Below are positions 5,449 to 13,797 of a DNA stretch of 14,103 nucleotides, piece after piece. The position numbers were made by a program, and so were the translations under genes. Below the pieces are notes generated by a model. It had not been told where the DNA came from. It did no database searches and saw only the letters and a list, made by a program, of their open reading frames with translations. The number at the start of each line of letters is the position of its first letter. Position 1 is the first letter of the stretch. The DNA comes from Megamonas sp. UBA1796 (GTDB lineage Bacteria > Bacillota > Negativicutes > Selenomonadales > Selenomonadaceae), in contig DCFU01000029.1 in assembly GCA_002319795.1 (NCBI GenBank), positions 50,783 through 64,885 of the forward strand, given 5' to 3'.

Positions 5449-8058
5449 ATGAAAAAACGTTTTGTGATTTTGGATGGCAGCAGCTTATTATACCGAGCTT
5501 TTTACGCGTTGCCGCTTTTAACGGCAGCGAATGGAGCATATACCAATGCGGTTTATGGATTTTCAACGATGCTGCTCAAGCTATTACAGGCATTATCCCC
5601 GGATTTGTTGGTAGTTGCTTTTGATAAAGGGAAAAAGACTTTTCGCAATGATTTGTTTGAGGCGTATAAAGGCACACGCAAACCAACGCCGCTGGAGCTT
5701 TCTTCACAGATACCCTTGCTGCATGAACTCATGGAGGCCTGGGGAATCTCTTTTATTGAAATGGCGGGATTTGAGGCTGATGATATTATAGGAACCCTGG
5801 CATCGCAGGCAGCAGAAGCTGATTTTGATACACTTGTTGTTACAGGCGACCGGGACGCATTACAGCTCATTCGTCCTAATCTTCGCGTCATGCTTACAAA
5901 ACGCGGCATTTCAGATATGGATACTTTTGATGCGGATGCTTTTCAGGAGGTATATAGACTCAAACCAATCCAGCTTATAGACCTGAAGGGGCTTATGGGA
6001 GATGCTTCGGATAACATCCCAGGGGTACCGGGTGTGGGACAGAAAACGGCTTCCAAATTATTGGCGGTCTATGGCAGTTTGGAAAGCGTTCTGGATCATA
6101 CGGAAGAGATAGCAGGCACTAAGCTGAAAGAACGTTTGCGGGAGAACAGGGACATAGCATTATTGTCAAAACAGTTGGCAACGATCGACTGCAATATACC
6201 AGTTAAATTTGGAAATGAATTGTATAAAATTCAGCCGGATTATAATAAAATGCAGGATTTTTGCCAAAAATATGGGATGAGTTCTGTGCTCAAGGGCTTC
6301 AAACGTATATTTCATGAAGCAGAGCTGCCCTTTGAACCCGCGAAGGAGGTTGTTCTGCCAGCCTATTTCATGGCAGAAGGCATGCCGGAGTCAAGAGAAT
6401 TTGCTGTATGGGTCCGGCAGATAGGGCATTTTTCTTTTTCAGGTACTTATGAGGGCCAGGTTCCTTGGCTGCGCTTAGAGGGAGCAGCTGTTTCCTGTGA
6501 TGGACGCATAGCCTATTTTTCCGCAAATACACCTGCATGGAGCATTTTTCAGGATTTGTTACAGGATGATTCTTTGGAAAAAAATAGCTATGATTTAAAG
6601 CGTTTGTATCATGTGGGACAAAAAATTACTGGAAAAGTATTGGACATAGAACTGGCTGCTTATTTAGTGGAGCCTGCTTCGGGTACATACGAGCTTGCAC
6701 GTCTGCTGGCGGAGTTTTGTCCGGAAGAGGCTGTGCCTTCGATTATCCGTGCTCCAGCCGAAGCAGCCGTATGGGAAGCGTATTCTATCGAAAGGCTTGG
6801 TAGTGGCTTGCACGATAAGCTCAGGACACTTGGGTTAGAGCTTTTATATGAGAACGTGGAGTTTCCGCTTATAGAAGTTTTGGCATCTATGGAGCAAACG
6901 GGTGTTTATGTGAACCGCAATCATTTGCAGGCGAAGGCATTAGAAGTTGCGGGGCGTATCGAGAAATTACAAGAAGAAATCTATGTTTTTTCGGGAGAAA
7001 AATTCAACATAAATTCTCCTAAGCAGCTGGGCGAGGTATTGTTTGGCAAGCTGCAGCTTCCGGTTATTAAGAAAACGAAGAGTGGGTACTCAACCAATGC
7101 TGAAGTACTCGAGGAACTTCGTTTTTCTCATCCGATTATAGAAAAAATCCTTTCTTATCGCTTATGGAGTAAACTAAAATCTACATATCTGGATAGTATC
7201 AATATGCTTATAGATGAACGGACACAGCGTGTGCATACACATTTCAATCAGGCTGTTACAGCAACAGGACGACTCAGCAGTTCGGATCCGAATTTGCAGA
7301 ATATCCCGGTACGTACAGAGGAAGGAAAACAGATTCGTACGCTTTTTGAGCCGGGAGAAGGTTATGATTGTTTGCTGTCAGCAGATTATTCACAGATTGA
7401 ATTGCGTATTTTAGCCAGTTTGTCGCAGGATAAGAATTTTGTTGAGGCTTTTCGTAAAGATGAAGATATACATACAAGAACTGCTTCGGAAGTATTCGAT
7501 GTGCCGATGGATGAAGTCACGTCAGAGTTGCGCCGCCGGGCTAAGGCCGTTAATTTTGGTATAGTCTATGGTATCAGCGATTATGGGCTTTCCAGAGATT
7601 TACATATTTCGCGCAAAGAAGCGGCAGGCTATATTGAAAGTTATTTTAAAAAATGCAGCGGCATTAAGCACTTTATAGATAAAGTAGTTGCGGATGCCCA
7701 CCAGGATGGTTATGTAAAAACCATTCTGGGACGAAGAAGAGATCTTCCGGCACTTCGCAGCACCAACTATAACCAGCGTACTCTGGCTGAGCGTATGGCC
7801 ATGAATACACCGATACAAGGTTCAGCAGCAGATATCATTAAACTGGCTATGATATCTGCTTATCGAAGATTGAAAAAGGCAAAGGTTCATAGCCGGATAT
7901 TGTTGCAGGTACATGATGAGCTGGTATTGGAAGTCGTTGAAAACGAACGCGCACTTGTGTCGGAAATTTTAAAGGATACTATGGAAAACGTTGTGGAAAT
8001 GTCTGTTCCGTTGCGTATAGACATCAACGTTGGAAAGAATTGGGCTGAGGCCAAGTAA
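5449..8058 (+). CDS. polA: DNA polymerase I
   Basis: This 869-residue enzyme fills gaps and removes RNA primers in replication and repair. The 5'-3' nuclease domain (about 1-290) has D9, GFEADD (107-112), TGDRD (132-136) and GDASDNIPG (184-192). The middle domain (about 300-460) is the 3'-5' exonuclease fold, but the Asp-x-Glu that should follow EFAV near residue 320 is absent, so proofreading is probably lost, as in Bacillus-type and Taq enzymes. The polymerase domain carries TATGRLSS (604-611), motif A DYSQIELR (646-653), motif B RAKAVNFGIVYG (697-708) and motif C VHDE (821-824). The ATG at 5449 was chosen because AGAGGTGG ends 5 nt before it; an in-frame ATG at 5425, overlapping the previous stop, lacks a ribosome binding site and would add eight residues. 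mutM follows after 14 nt. Confidence 0.97.
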   Translation: MKKRFVILDGSSLLYRAFYALPLLTAANGAYTNAVYGFSTMLLKLLQALSPDLLVVAFDKGKKTFRNDLFEAYKGTRKPTPLELSSQIPLLHELMEAWGISFIEMAGFEADDIIGTLASQAAEADFDTLVVTGDRDALQLIRPNLRVMLTKRGISDMDTFDADAFQEVYRLKPIQLIDLKGLMGDASDNIPGVPGVGQKTASKLLAVYGSLESVLDHTEEIAGTKLKERLRENRDIALLSKQLATIDCNIPVKFGNELYKIQPDYNKMQDFCQKYGMSSVLKGFKRIFHEAELPFEPAKEVVLPAYFMAEGMPESREFAVWVRQIGHFSFSGTYEGQVPWLRLEGAAVSCDGRIAYFSANTPAWSIFQDLLQDDSLEKNSYDLKRLYHVGQKITGKVLDIELAAYLVEPASGTYELARLLAEFCPEEAVPSIIRAPAEAAVWEAYSIERLGSGLHDKLRTLGLELLYENVEFPLIEVLASMEQTGVYVNRNHLQAKALEVAGRIEKLQEEIYVFSGEKFNINSPKQLGEVLFGKLQLPVIKKTKSGYSTNAEVLEELRFSHPIIEKILSYRLWSKLKSTYLDSINMLIDERTQRVHTHFNQAVTATGRLSSSDPNLQNIPVRTEEGKQIRTLFEPGEGYDCLLSADYSQIELRILASLSQDKNFVEAFRKDEDIHTRTASEVFDVPMDEVTSELRRRAKAVNFGIVYGISDYGLSRDLHISRKEAAGYIESYFKKCSGIKHFIDKVVADAHQDGYVKTILGRRRDLPALRSTNYNQRTLAERMAMNTPIQGSAADIIKLAMISAYRRLKKAKVHSRILLQVHDELVLEVVENERALVSEILKDTMENVVEMSVPLRIDINVGKNWAEAK

Positions 8059-8072
8059 CAGGGGGTTTTTTC

Positions 8073-8900
8073 ATGCCGGAATTGCCGGAGGTAGAGTCTA
8101 TCAGGCGTTCTTTGGAAAATAAGATATGCGGCTGCCTGATTTCAGACACGGAGGTGCGGCTGCCAAGACAGATCAAGTGGCCGGATGTGCCTGGGTTTGT
8201 GGCCAGGACTGTGGGCCATAGGATTATACGTTTAGCACGCAGGGGAAAATATCTTTTGTTTGTTTTGGATGACGGAGGATATCTTGTTTTTCATTTACGT
8301 ATGACCGGTAGGCTGATTTATACAGATACAGGTATCGTACAGGATGCGCATACAAGAATTATTTTTCGTCTGGATCATAGTACAGCGTTAGTCTATAGTG
8401 ATACGCGCACCCTGGGGGCAATTTATGCTTTGCATGCCGATGAGCTCTGGCGGATACGCGGCTTGTCAGAGATGGGCCCGGAGCCATTGACAGAGGCATT
8501 TTCTGTCGAATATTTACAGCAGACCTTATCAAATAAAAAGACGAAAATAAAAAGTTTTCTTTTAAACCAGAAAGCAATTGGTGGTTTAGGAAATATTTAT
8601 GCAGATGAGGCGCTGTTTTTAGCGGGTATACATCCTTTGCGGCTGGCAGCTTCGCTATCCGCTGATGAAACAAATAGGCTGCATGGGGCTATTAACCAAG
8701 TGATTCATGACGGGATTGCCGAAGGTGGAACGACTTTTCGTGATTACTGTGACGGTAATGGCCAAAAGGGACGGCATCAGGAACATTTATTTGCGTATCA
8801 TCGTGAGGGGAAGCCCTGCCGTAAATGCGGGGAAATTATCCAAAAAATTGTTGTAGGCGGTCGTGGCACACATTTTTGTCCGCATTGTCAAAAAATATAG
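8073..8900 (+). CDS. mutM: Formamidopyrimidine-DNA glycosylase (8-oxoguanine repair)
   Basis: MutM/Fpg removes oxidised purines such as 8-oxoguanine and nicks the abasic site. The 275-residue protein keeps the catalytic N-terminus M-PELPEVE (P2 Schiff-base nucleophile, E3), K59 in RRGKYL, the helix-two-turn-helix sequence NQKAIGGLGNIYADEALF, and a complete C-terminal zinc finger C249-x2-C252...C269-x2-C272 with R264 in the GGRGTHF turn. This marks it as MutM rather than endonuclease VIII (Nei). A run of five G lies before the ATG. It is placed between polA and coaE, a usual Firmicutes order. Confidence 0.97.
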   Translation: MPELPEVESIRRSLENKICGCLISDTEVRLPRQIKWPDVPGFVARTVGHRIIRLARRGKYLLFVLDDGGYLVFHLRMTGRLIYTDTGIVQDAHTRIIFRLDHSTALVYSDTRTLGAIYALHADELWRIRGLSEMGPEPLTEAFSVEYLQQTLSNKKTKIKSFLLNQKAIGGLGNIYADEALFLAGIHPLRLAASLSADETNRLHGAINQVIHDGIAEGGTTFRDYCDGNGQKGRHQEHLFAYHREGKPCRKCGEIIQKIVVGGRGTHFCPHCQKI

Positions 8901-8912
8901 GGGGCGGCTTTG

Positions 8913-9518
8913 ATGTTTGTTATTGGATTGACAGGTGGTATTGCCAGTGGGAAAAGTACAGTGTCCCGGTACCTGCAGCAACGCAAAGTGGCGTTGCTGG
9001 ATGCCGATGCGATTGCGCATGAACTGTCCCAGCAGGGCAAGCCTATATGGAAAGGATTTGTGGAACATTTTGGCCGCGGAGTTCTCTCAAAAGAGAATGT
9101 TATACAACGCAATAAGATTGGCCAGATTGTCTTTTCGGATGAAAGAGAGCGCCAATGGCTGGATCATATGACACACCCATTGATTCAGGAAGAAATTTTT
9201 AAACGTTTGGAGTTGTATCGTCAAGAGGGGCAGCCTTTTGTTGTTTTAGATATTCCTCTGCTTTTTGAGACAGGCTGGGATAAATTCGTCAATGCAGTAT
9301 GGGTTGTTTATGTCGATGAGGCTACACAACTTAGAAGACTTCAAGAGCGTGATGGCTTTGATGAGATTGCGTCCCGACGGCGAATTGCCTCTCAGATGAG
9401 CTTAGAGGTTAAAAAAGGTAAAGCAGATGTTGTCATAGATAATCGGGGCTTGCCTGAGGCAATGATACAGCAGGTTGATTTAGCATTAACGCCGTATTTA
9501 GCAGGACAGGAGGAATAG
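8913..9518 (+). CDS. coaE: Dephospho-CoA kinase
   Basis: CoaE phosphorylates the ribose 3'-OH of dephospho-CoA, the last step of coenzyme A synthesis, in the cytosol. The 201-residue protein has the P-loop GGIASGKST (8-16), the substrate-binding DADAIAHEL (30-38), and VLDIPLLFETGWD in the middle, followed by a lid helix with repeated Arg. The ATG at 8913 is chosen over the TTG one codon upstream; GGGGGCGG lies about 5 nt before it. It starts 12 nt after mutM and ends 1 nt before the next start codon, with the next gene's ribosome binding site inside its last codons. Confidence 0.97.
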   Translation: MFVIGLTGGIASGKSTVSRYLQQRKVALLDADAIAHELSQQGKPIWKGFVEHFGRGVLSKENVIQRNKIGQIVFSDERERQWLDHMTHPLIQEEIFKRLELYRQEGQPFVVLDIPLLFETGWDKFVNAVWVVYVDEATQLRRLQERDGFDEIASRRRIASQMSLEVKKGKADVVIDNRGLPEAMIQQVDLALTPYLAGQEE

Positions 9519-9519
9519 G

Positions 9520-10146
9520 ATGACACTAAGCTTCCACATGCGTCTGCAGAAAAAAAGACGTGAAGAAATGCGTAAAAAATATGCGTTATGCGTGGGCGTT
9601 TTTCTTTTAATATTCTCCTTTGCCATCTACTTTTTCACGATGTTCGAACCTGTACAGAAAAATTATTTATATCCTTATCCCTATCAGGAGCTTGTAGAAC
9701 ACTATGCTGAAGAATATCATGTTGATAGTGCGTTGGTCGCGAGTGTTATTATGAATGAGAGTAAATTCAAGAATGATGTACATTCTCATCGCGGAGCCAT
9801 TGGACTTATGCAGCTAATGCCTGATACTGCGGAATGGATTGCAGAACAGATGGGGGACGATGGATTTTCTGTGGAAAAACTTCATGAGCCGGAAACAAAT
9901 ATACGCTACGGAACGTGGTATCTTTCCTCACTGCAGCGCGAATTTGCAGGAAATGATATTTTGGTTTTGGCGGCCTATAATGCGGGAAAAGGAAATGTCT
10001 ATGCATGGATGCAGGACAATAACTGGGCTATGGACTTTGACAGGATACAGGAAATTCCCTATGAGGAAACTAAACTTTATGTGAGGGCTGTATTGAAGAA
10101 TAGAGTCAAATATACGGAGTTATATAAAAAGACAAACACAGAATAG
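9520..10146 (+). CDS. Membrane-anchored lytic transglycosylase (SLT domain)
   Basis: This 208-residue protein cuts glycan strands between MurNAc and GlcNAc, leaving 1,6-anhydroMurNAc ends, and would face outward from the cytoplasmic membrane. A basic N-terminus (KKRREEMRKK, 11-20) precedes one membrane segment (about 21-41). The SLT domain runs from about 55 to 200 with catalytic E80 in MNESKF, then GAIGLMQLMPDTA (92-104), EPETNIRYGTWYL and LAAYNAGKGNV. No lipobox is seen, so anchoring is by the helix. AGGAGG (9508-9513), overlapping the end of coaE, supports the ATG at 9520. It is the last gene of the operon; a long hairpin starts 16 nt after its stop. Confidence 0.94.
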   Translation: MTLSFHMRLQKKRREEMRKKYALCVGVFLLIFSFAIYFFTMFEPVQKNYLYPYPYQELVEHYAEEYHVDSALVASVIMNESKFKNDVHSHRGAIGLMQLMPDTAEWIAEQMGDDGFSVEKLHEPETNIRYGTWYLSSLQREFAGNDILVLAAYNAGKGNVYAWMQDNNWAMDFDRIQEIPYEETKLYVRAVLKNRVKYTELYKKTNTE

Positions 10147-10161
10147 AACTGGTTGTACAAG

Positions 10162-10215
10162 AAAGGACCTCTATTCCTGCGGTTAATGACATAACCTGGG
10201 AATATGAGGCCCTTT
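10162..10215. terminator. Segmented long hairpin between convergent operons, possible bidirectional terminator
   Basis: Four short stems stack into one long imperfect hairpin: AAAGG/CCTTT (10162-10166, 10211-10215), CCTC/GAGG (10168-10171, 10206-10209), TATTCC/GGAATA (10172-10177, 10199-10204) and GGTTA/TAACC (10181-10185, 10192-10196), with loop ATGACA. Mismatches or bulges lie between most of the stems. On the plus strand TTGTTT follows, and on the minus strand CTTTCTTG follows, so each T-tract is weak. It lies 16 nt after the transglycosylase stop and 15 nt after mupG on the other strand, which suits a shared terminator or mRNA end-protecting structure. Confidence 0.6.
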
Positions 10216-10230
10216 TGTTTGGCAAAATGG

Positions 10231-11301
10231 TTATATGAATTCAAAAGAAAATTTTTTGCCGGGAACTATATAGTTGATGAGAAAGGTATCATCATTCAGG
10301 ACCTGAGCCGCAACATTTGTGCGTTTATCTGCTGGCTGAGGACGCTTAATAATCTGCAATTCGCCCATATAGCGCAAATAGTCTTTATTGTCGATTGTTA
10401 CGGCGCCATAAGGCCGTATTTTCGTGTTTTCTGGCAGAATCGTATCTGTCAGGAAAGTTCGGCTTTCTTGCGTGCGTACAGCATCTCGTGCTTCATCAAC
10501 ACGTGAGGTAAAGGTATGTTTTAAAAGTTCGATTTGCAGTGTGTCATTTGTGAGGAGCTTGGCATGGAGTGTCACCTGCTTGTCACGCAGACGGCTGAGG
10601 GTCTGGATTTCTTCATCAGACGGCAGGGAATCTGCTATAAAAATAGAATCCATGCCCATAGCAGCAAGATGCCGTGCGGCAAGACTCAGGCTGCAACAGC
10701 GATGCATTTCAAGCGTAGGCAGTCCGGCGCGCAGTGGAGAACGGCGCCGATACTGGCTTGGGATAAAGGCGCCGACTTGTATGCCGGCCTTGTGGAGCAT
10801 GGCGGTCTTTCTTACGAGCGTTTCTTCAGAAAGTCCCGTGCCCTCGCGGGGATAAAAATTGTGCAATGCATCAATATTATCGAAATCTGCTTTTTGAATC
10901 AAAAGGTCTGTGAGGATTTTGCTTGTAATTGTGGACGCGTTTAGCTGAATGCGCATATGCTGGGTATTGCGGCTCAATTCGGCGATTTCTTCGATGCTGT
11001 ACCCATAATCCAGGCGCAGCGTGTGGATTCCAAGTAATTGGAAGGACGACAGCCGAAACCGTTCCATGCCAAGAAGCTTCAAAGTACCTGGTGATACATC
11101 AGAAATGATTTCCATATGATGCTGGTGGGCGAAATGCAGTAATTCACCGAGTTCTGCTTTAAATCTGGAGATGTTTGTCTCTGGAATATGAAAAGAAGTA
11201 AAGAGACGGGTAATACCGTTTTGGGAAGCTGTATCAATTAACTGTGCGTTTTCTTCAAAGCTGTTATCTAAACCTGGATAAATTGAAATACCGGTTTGCA
11301 T
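10231..11301 (-). CDS. mupG: 6-phospho-N-acetylmuramidase MupG (DUF871 TIM barrel)
   Basis: MupG of Staphylococcus aureus hydrolyses MurNAc-6P-GlcNAc in the cytosol to MurNAc-6-P and GlcNAc. This 356-residue protein has the expected DUF871 pattern: GISIYPG (4-10) at the first strand, TSFHIPE, SDVSPGTLK, LRLDYG, LNAST, HNFYPREGTGLS, a GLPTLEMHR segment, and a smaller C-terminal beta domain (YGAVTIDNKDY, RYMGELQI). The family call is firm; the substrate is taken from its neighbours murP and murQ, which match the staphylococcal set. AGGAGG stands 7 nt before the ATG on the minus strand. It is the third gene of the operon, 16 nt after murP. Confidence 0.9.
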   Translation of the reverse strand: MQTGISIYPGLDNSFEENAQLIDTASQNGITRLFTSFHIPETNISRFKAELGELLHFAHQHHMEIISDVSPGTLKLLGMERFRLSSFQLLGIHTLRLDYGYSIEEIAELSRNTQHMRIQLNASTITSKILTDLLIQKADFDNIDALHNFYPREGTGLSEETLVRKTAMLHKAGIQVGAFIPSQYRRRSPLRAGLPTLEMHRCCSLSLAARHLAAMGMDSIFIADSLPSDEEIQTLSRLRDKQVTLHAKLLTNDTLQIELLKHTFTSRVDEARDAVRTQESRTFLTDTILPENTKIRPYGAVTIDNKDYLRYMGELQIIKRPQPADKRTNVAAQVLNDDTFLINYIVPGKKFSFEFI

Positions 11302-11317
11302 AGAGATTCCTCCTAAA

Positions 11318-12697
11318 TTATTTTGTTTCTTCTGGGTCAGTAAATCCGATGAGGTATGTAGCTATGAAGCCAGTTAGATAAGCTGTGGCAAGTCCTATAA
11401 GGTAGATTGCTGGATTATCGGTTATGGCGGCCAGCGGCAGTCCGGAAATGCCCAGTCCGGAGGCGCCTACTACAAAAGAGGCTTGTACAGCTCCGCCAAA
11501 TGCACCGCCAATACAGGCACCGATAAATGGGCGCCCAAGGGGCAGTGTTACTCCATAAATCAATGGTTCACCGACGCCCATGATTCCTACGGGCAAAGCA
11601 GAGACAATCGTTTTTTTGAGAAAGGCATTCTTGGTTTTTAAATAGACAGCCAAAGCAGCTCCAACTTGCCCGGCCCCAGCCATGGCAAGTACTGGCAGCA
11701 GAATAGTTACGCCATTACGGGCTAAGAGCTCAGCATGGATTGGTGTAAGCGCCTGATGGATACCAAGCATAACCATAGGGAGGAAGGTTCCGCCAAGCAA
11801 AAAACCGGTTATGGCACCACCGCTGCCAATAGAAGAAGTAGCGGCTGTGCCAATGCCTTCGGAAATCATGCCACCAAGTGGCTGTAAAAAGAAAAGAGCG
11901 GCGGATCCAGCAAGCAGTATGATGAGCAGCGGTGTAAGAAATAAATCGAAGATTTCTGGGATGATATGGTGCAAGCGCTTTTCGAGCCAGGCAGCAAAGG
12001 CTGTGACAAACAGGACTGCAATGATGCCGCCACGCCCCGGTACTAAAGGCTCATTGAAAAGAGTGACAGCGGAAAGCTGCGGGTGTGTAATGATGACTGC
12101 CAGTACTCCGCCGAGCATGGGGGAACCGCCAAATTCTTTGGACGAATTAATGCCAACAAATAGATTCATGCCGAAGAATACGGAATTTCCAGCAATGCTG
12201 AGTAGTTTGATATAGGGCGAGGATGCTAAGTCAGGCGCGAAACGCAGTATTACATTTAAAATACCCACGATAAGCCCGCAAGCAATAAAAGCCGGTATAA
12301 GTGGAATAAAAATGCTGGAAATACGTTTGAAGAAAAGCCGGATTGGTGTACGGTTACGTGCGCGTATCTGTTCATGAAGTTCTTTACCGTCGCCAATTTG
12401 CGGGCTTTGGAGGTTGGTTGTAGTGTTTAGCACGGGATGAGATGCATCATGATTTACTAGATCTTGGAAGATCGATGTCACTTCGTTGACCCGTCCCGGG
12501 CCAAGAATAATCTGCAGCTCTTGTTCTGTATCATGAATGCCAAGTATACCAGGGATTTTTTTCAGCTCAGATAGCATATTTATATCTTTATGCTCCAATT
12601 GAAGCCGTAAGCGTGTCATACAATGTTCAATGTGTAAAATATTGGAGGCCGGGCCGGTAGCGGCAAAGATTTCTTCTGCAATTTTTTGATAGTTCAA
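11318..12697 (-). CDS. murP: PTS EIIBC transporter for MurNAc / MurNAc-GlcNAc
   Basis: This imports MurNAc (or the disaccharide MurNAc-GlcNAc) and phosphorylates it at C6. Residues 1 to about 80 form the EIIB domain, with the phosphorylatable C26 in EHCMTRLRL. A linker leads to the EIIC membrane domain (about 115-455), which starts with FFKRISSIFIPLIPAFIACG and contains GGxxTGFLLGG and GVGEPLIYGVTLP. No EIIA domain is present, as in E. coli MurP, so a glucose-type EIIA must act in trans. The start is TTG at 12697, giving a TTGA overlap with the murQ stop; AAGGAG about 10 nt upstream supports it. Assignment within the EIIBC family rests on location between murQ and mupG; sucrose- or trehalose-type EIIBC proteins look similar. 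Confidence 0.9.
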   Translation of the reverse strand: MNYQKIAEEIFAATGPASNILHIEHCMTRLRLQLEHKDINMLSELKKIPGILGIHDTEQELQIILGPGRVNEVTSIFQDLVNHDASHPVLNTTTNLQSPQIGDGKELHEQIRARNRTPIRLFFKRISSIFIPLIPAFIACGLIVGILNVILRFAPDLASSPYIKLLSIAGNSVFFGMNLFVGINSSKEFGGSPMLGGVLAVIITHPQLSAVTLFNEPLVPGRGGIIAVLFVTAFAAWLEKRLHHIIPEIFDLFLTPLLIILLAGSAALFFLQPLGGMISEGIGTAATSSIGSGGAITGFLLGGTFLPMVMLGIHQALTPIHAELLARNGVTILLPVLAMAGAGQVGAALAVYLKTKNAFLKKTIVSALPVGIMGVGEPLIYGVTLPLGRPFIGACIGGAFGGAVQASFVVGASGLGISGLPLAAITDNPAIYLIGLATAYLTGFIATYLIGFTDPEETK

Positions 12698-13614
12698 TGT
12701 GAACCCGCTCCTTTAGACAGATTATGCAAAGCTTTACCGATATATCCATCGGCAGCAGTAAGAAGTTTTTTGGCATTATCGAAAGGTTCACCGGATAACA
12801 GATGAAAAATAGCCAACTTTGCACTGCCGTTTGCCGTTGTCAGAGCTTCACTTGCTTCGTTGTGGGAACAACCCGTGGATTCCATGACAATATGGCATGC
12901 GCGTTCCTCTAGTTTTTTATTTGAAGCCTTTACATCGACCATGAGGTTGCCATATACTTTCCCCAATTGTATCATTGTAGCTGTAGACAGCATATTCAGT
13001 ATAAGTTTTTGTGCGGTTCCGGCTTTCATACGGGTTGAGCCTGTGATGATTTCAGGCCCGGTAATGACGGTAAGGGGGCAATCTGCAATGCCGGAAATGA
13101 TGGAGTCCGGGGTACAGGCCAGAGAAATGGTAGCGGCGCCAAGAGCTTTAGCGTGCTTTAATCCTCCAATCACATAAGGCGTGCGTCCTGAGGCAGCAAT
13201 GCCAACCAGAACGTCCTTTGGCGAAAAGCCATGTTCCTGCAGATCTTGTGCGGCAAGTATTTCTGAATCTTCAGTTCCCTCGCGGGACTTGAAAATAGCG
13301 TTATAACCGCCGGCAATAATGCCCTGTACCAAGTCGGGGGCAGTTCCGTAGGTGGGCGGACATTCCACCGCATCAAGAATGCCAAGGCGTCCAGAAGTTC
13401 CTGCTCCTAAATAGAACAGGCGTCCATCGTTTTTTAGATGCATGGTAATACAATCTATGGCATCTGCAATTTGTGGCAGTATTTTTTCTATGGCATAAGC
13501 AACTTTTTTATCTTCCTGATTTATGATTTGGAGCATTTGCAGGGTAGTACATTGATCAATATGCCTGCTGGCGGTATTACTGGCTTCGGTAGTAAGCTTG
13601 TTAAGATTTATCAT
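12694..13614 (-). CDS. murQ: N-acetylmuramic acid 6-phosphate etherase
   Basis: MurQ cleaves the lactyl ether of MurNAc-6-P, giving GlcNAc-6-P and D-lactate, in the cytosol. The 306-residue SIS-domain protein has YLGAGTSGRLGILDAVECPPTYG around 68-90 and SREGTEDS (110-117). E84 and E115 correspond to the catalytic Glu83 and Glu114 of the E. coli enzyme. Further typical stretches are GIAASGRTPYV and TGSTRMKAGTAQK, and a helical C-terminal part common to the family. AAGGAG lies 7 nt before the ATG on the minus strand. It is the first gene of the operon and overlaps murP by four bases. No murR-type regulator is adjacent. Confidence 0.96.
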   Translation of the reverse strand: MINLNKLTTEASNTASRHIDQCTTLQMLQIINQEDKKVAYAIEKILPQIADAIDCITMHLKNDGRLFYLGAGTSGRLGILDAVECPPTYGTAPDLVQGIIAGGYNAIFKSREGTEDSEILAAQDLQEHGFSPKDVLVGIAASGRTPYVIGGLKHAKALGAATISLACTPDSIISGIADCPLTVITGPEIITGSTRMKAGTAQKLILNMLSTATMIQLGKVYGNLMVDVKASNKKLEERACHIVMESTGCSHNEASEALTTANGSAKLAIFHLLSGEPFDNAKKLLTAADGYIGKALHNLSKGAGSH

Positions 13615-13647
13615 ATATAAACTCCTTAATGTTTGTTATTGACATAG

Positions 13648-13677
13648 ATTAGACAGAGTTGGATAAAAATCCTGCAA
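13648..13677 (-). promoter_or_regulatory. Candidate promoter of murQ-murP-mupG
   Basis: On the minus strand TTGCAG (plus 13672-13677) and TCTAAT (plus 13648-13653) are 18 nt apart, ending 34 nt before the murQ ATG. The match is moderate. Its -35 lies only 9 nt from the -35 of rrn P1 on the other strand, so the two promoters are back to back. Confidence 0.4.
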
Positions 13678-13686
13678 AAAAAGGAG

Positions 13687-13715
13687 TTGACAAGAGATAA
13701 AGAATAGCGTAATAT
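13687..13715 (+). promoter_or_regulatory. rRNA operon promoter P1
   Basis: A perfect -35 TTGACA (13687-13692) and a -10 TAATAT (13710-13715) are 17 nt apart. An overlapping TATAAT at 13713-13718 would give a 20-nt spacer and is less likely to be the hexamer in use. It is followed about 100 nt later by an equally built promoter. Confidence 0.8.
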
Positions 13716-13797
13716 AATACAAGTCGTCAGCGAACAGCATGGCGGGCTTCGAAAAAAAGAGCTTGGAATGGCGCCATAAAAGACGCATGAGCAGCCC

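Noticed and set aside
11811..12215. Plus-strand open frame of 134 codons inside murP
   Set aside because: It is antisense to the EIIC membrane domain, is low in complexity, and has no good ribosome binding site.
13713..13718. TATAAT as the -10 of rrn P1
   Set aside because: It would give a 20-nt spacer from TTGACA; TAATAT three bases upstream gives 17 nt and matches the P2 promoter exactly.
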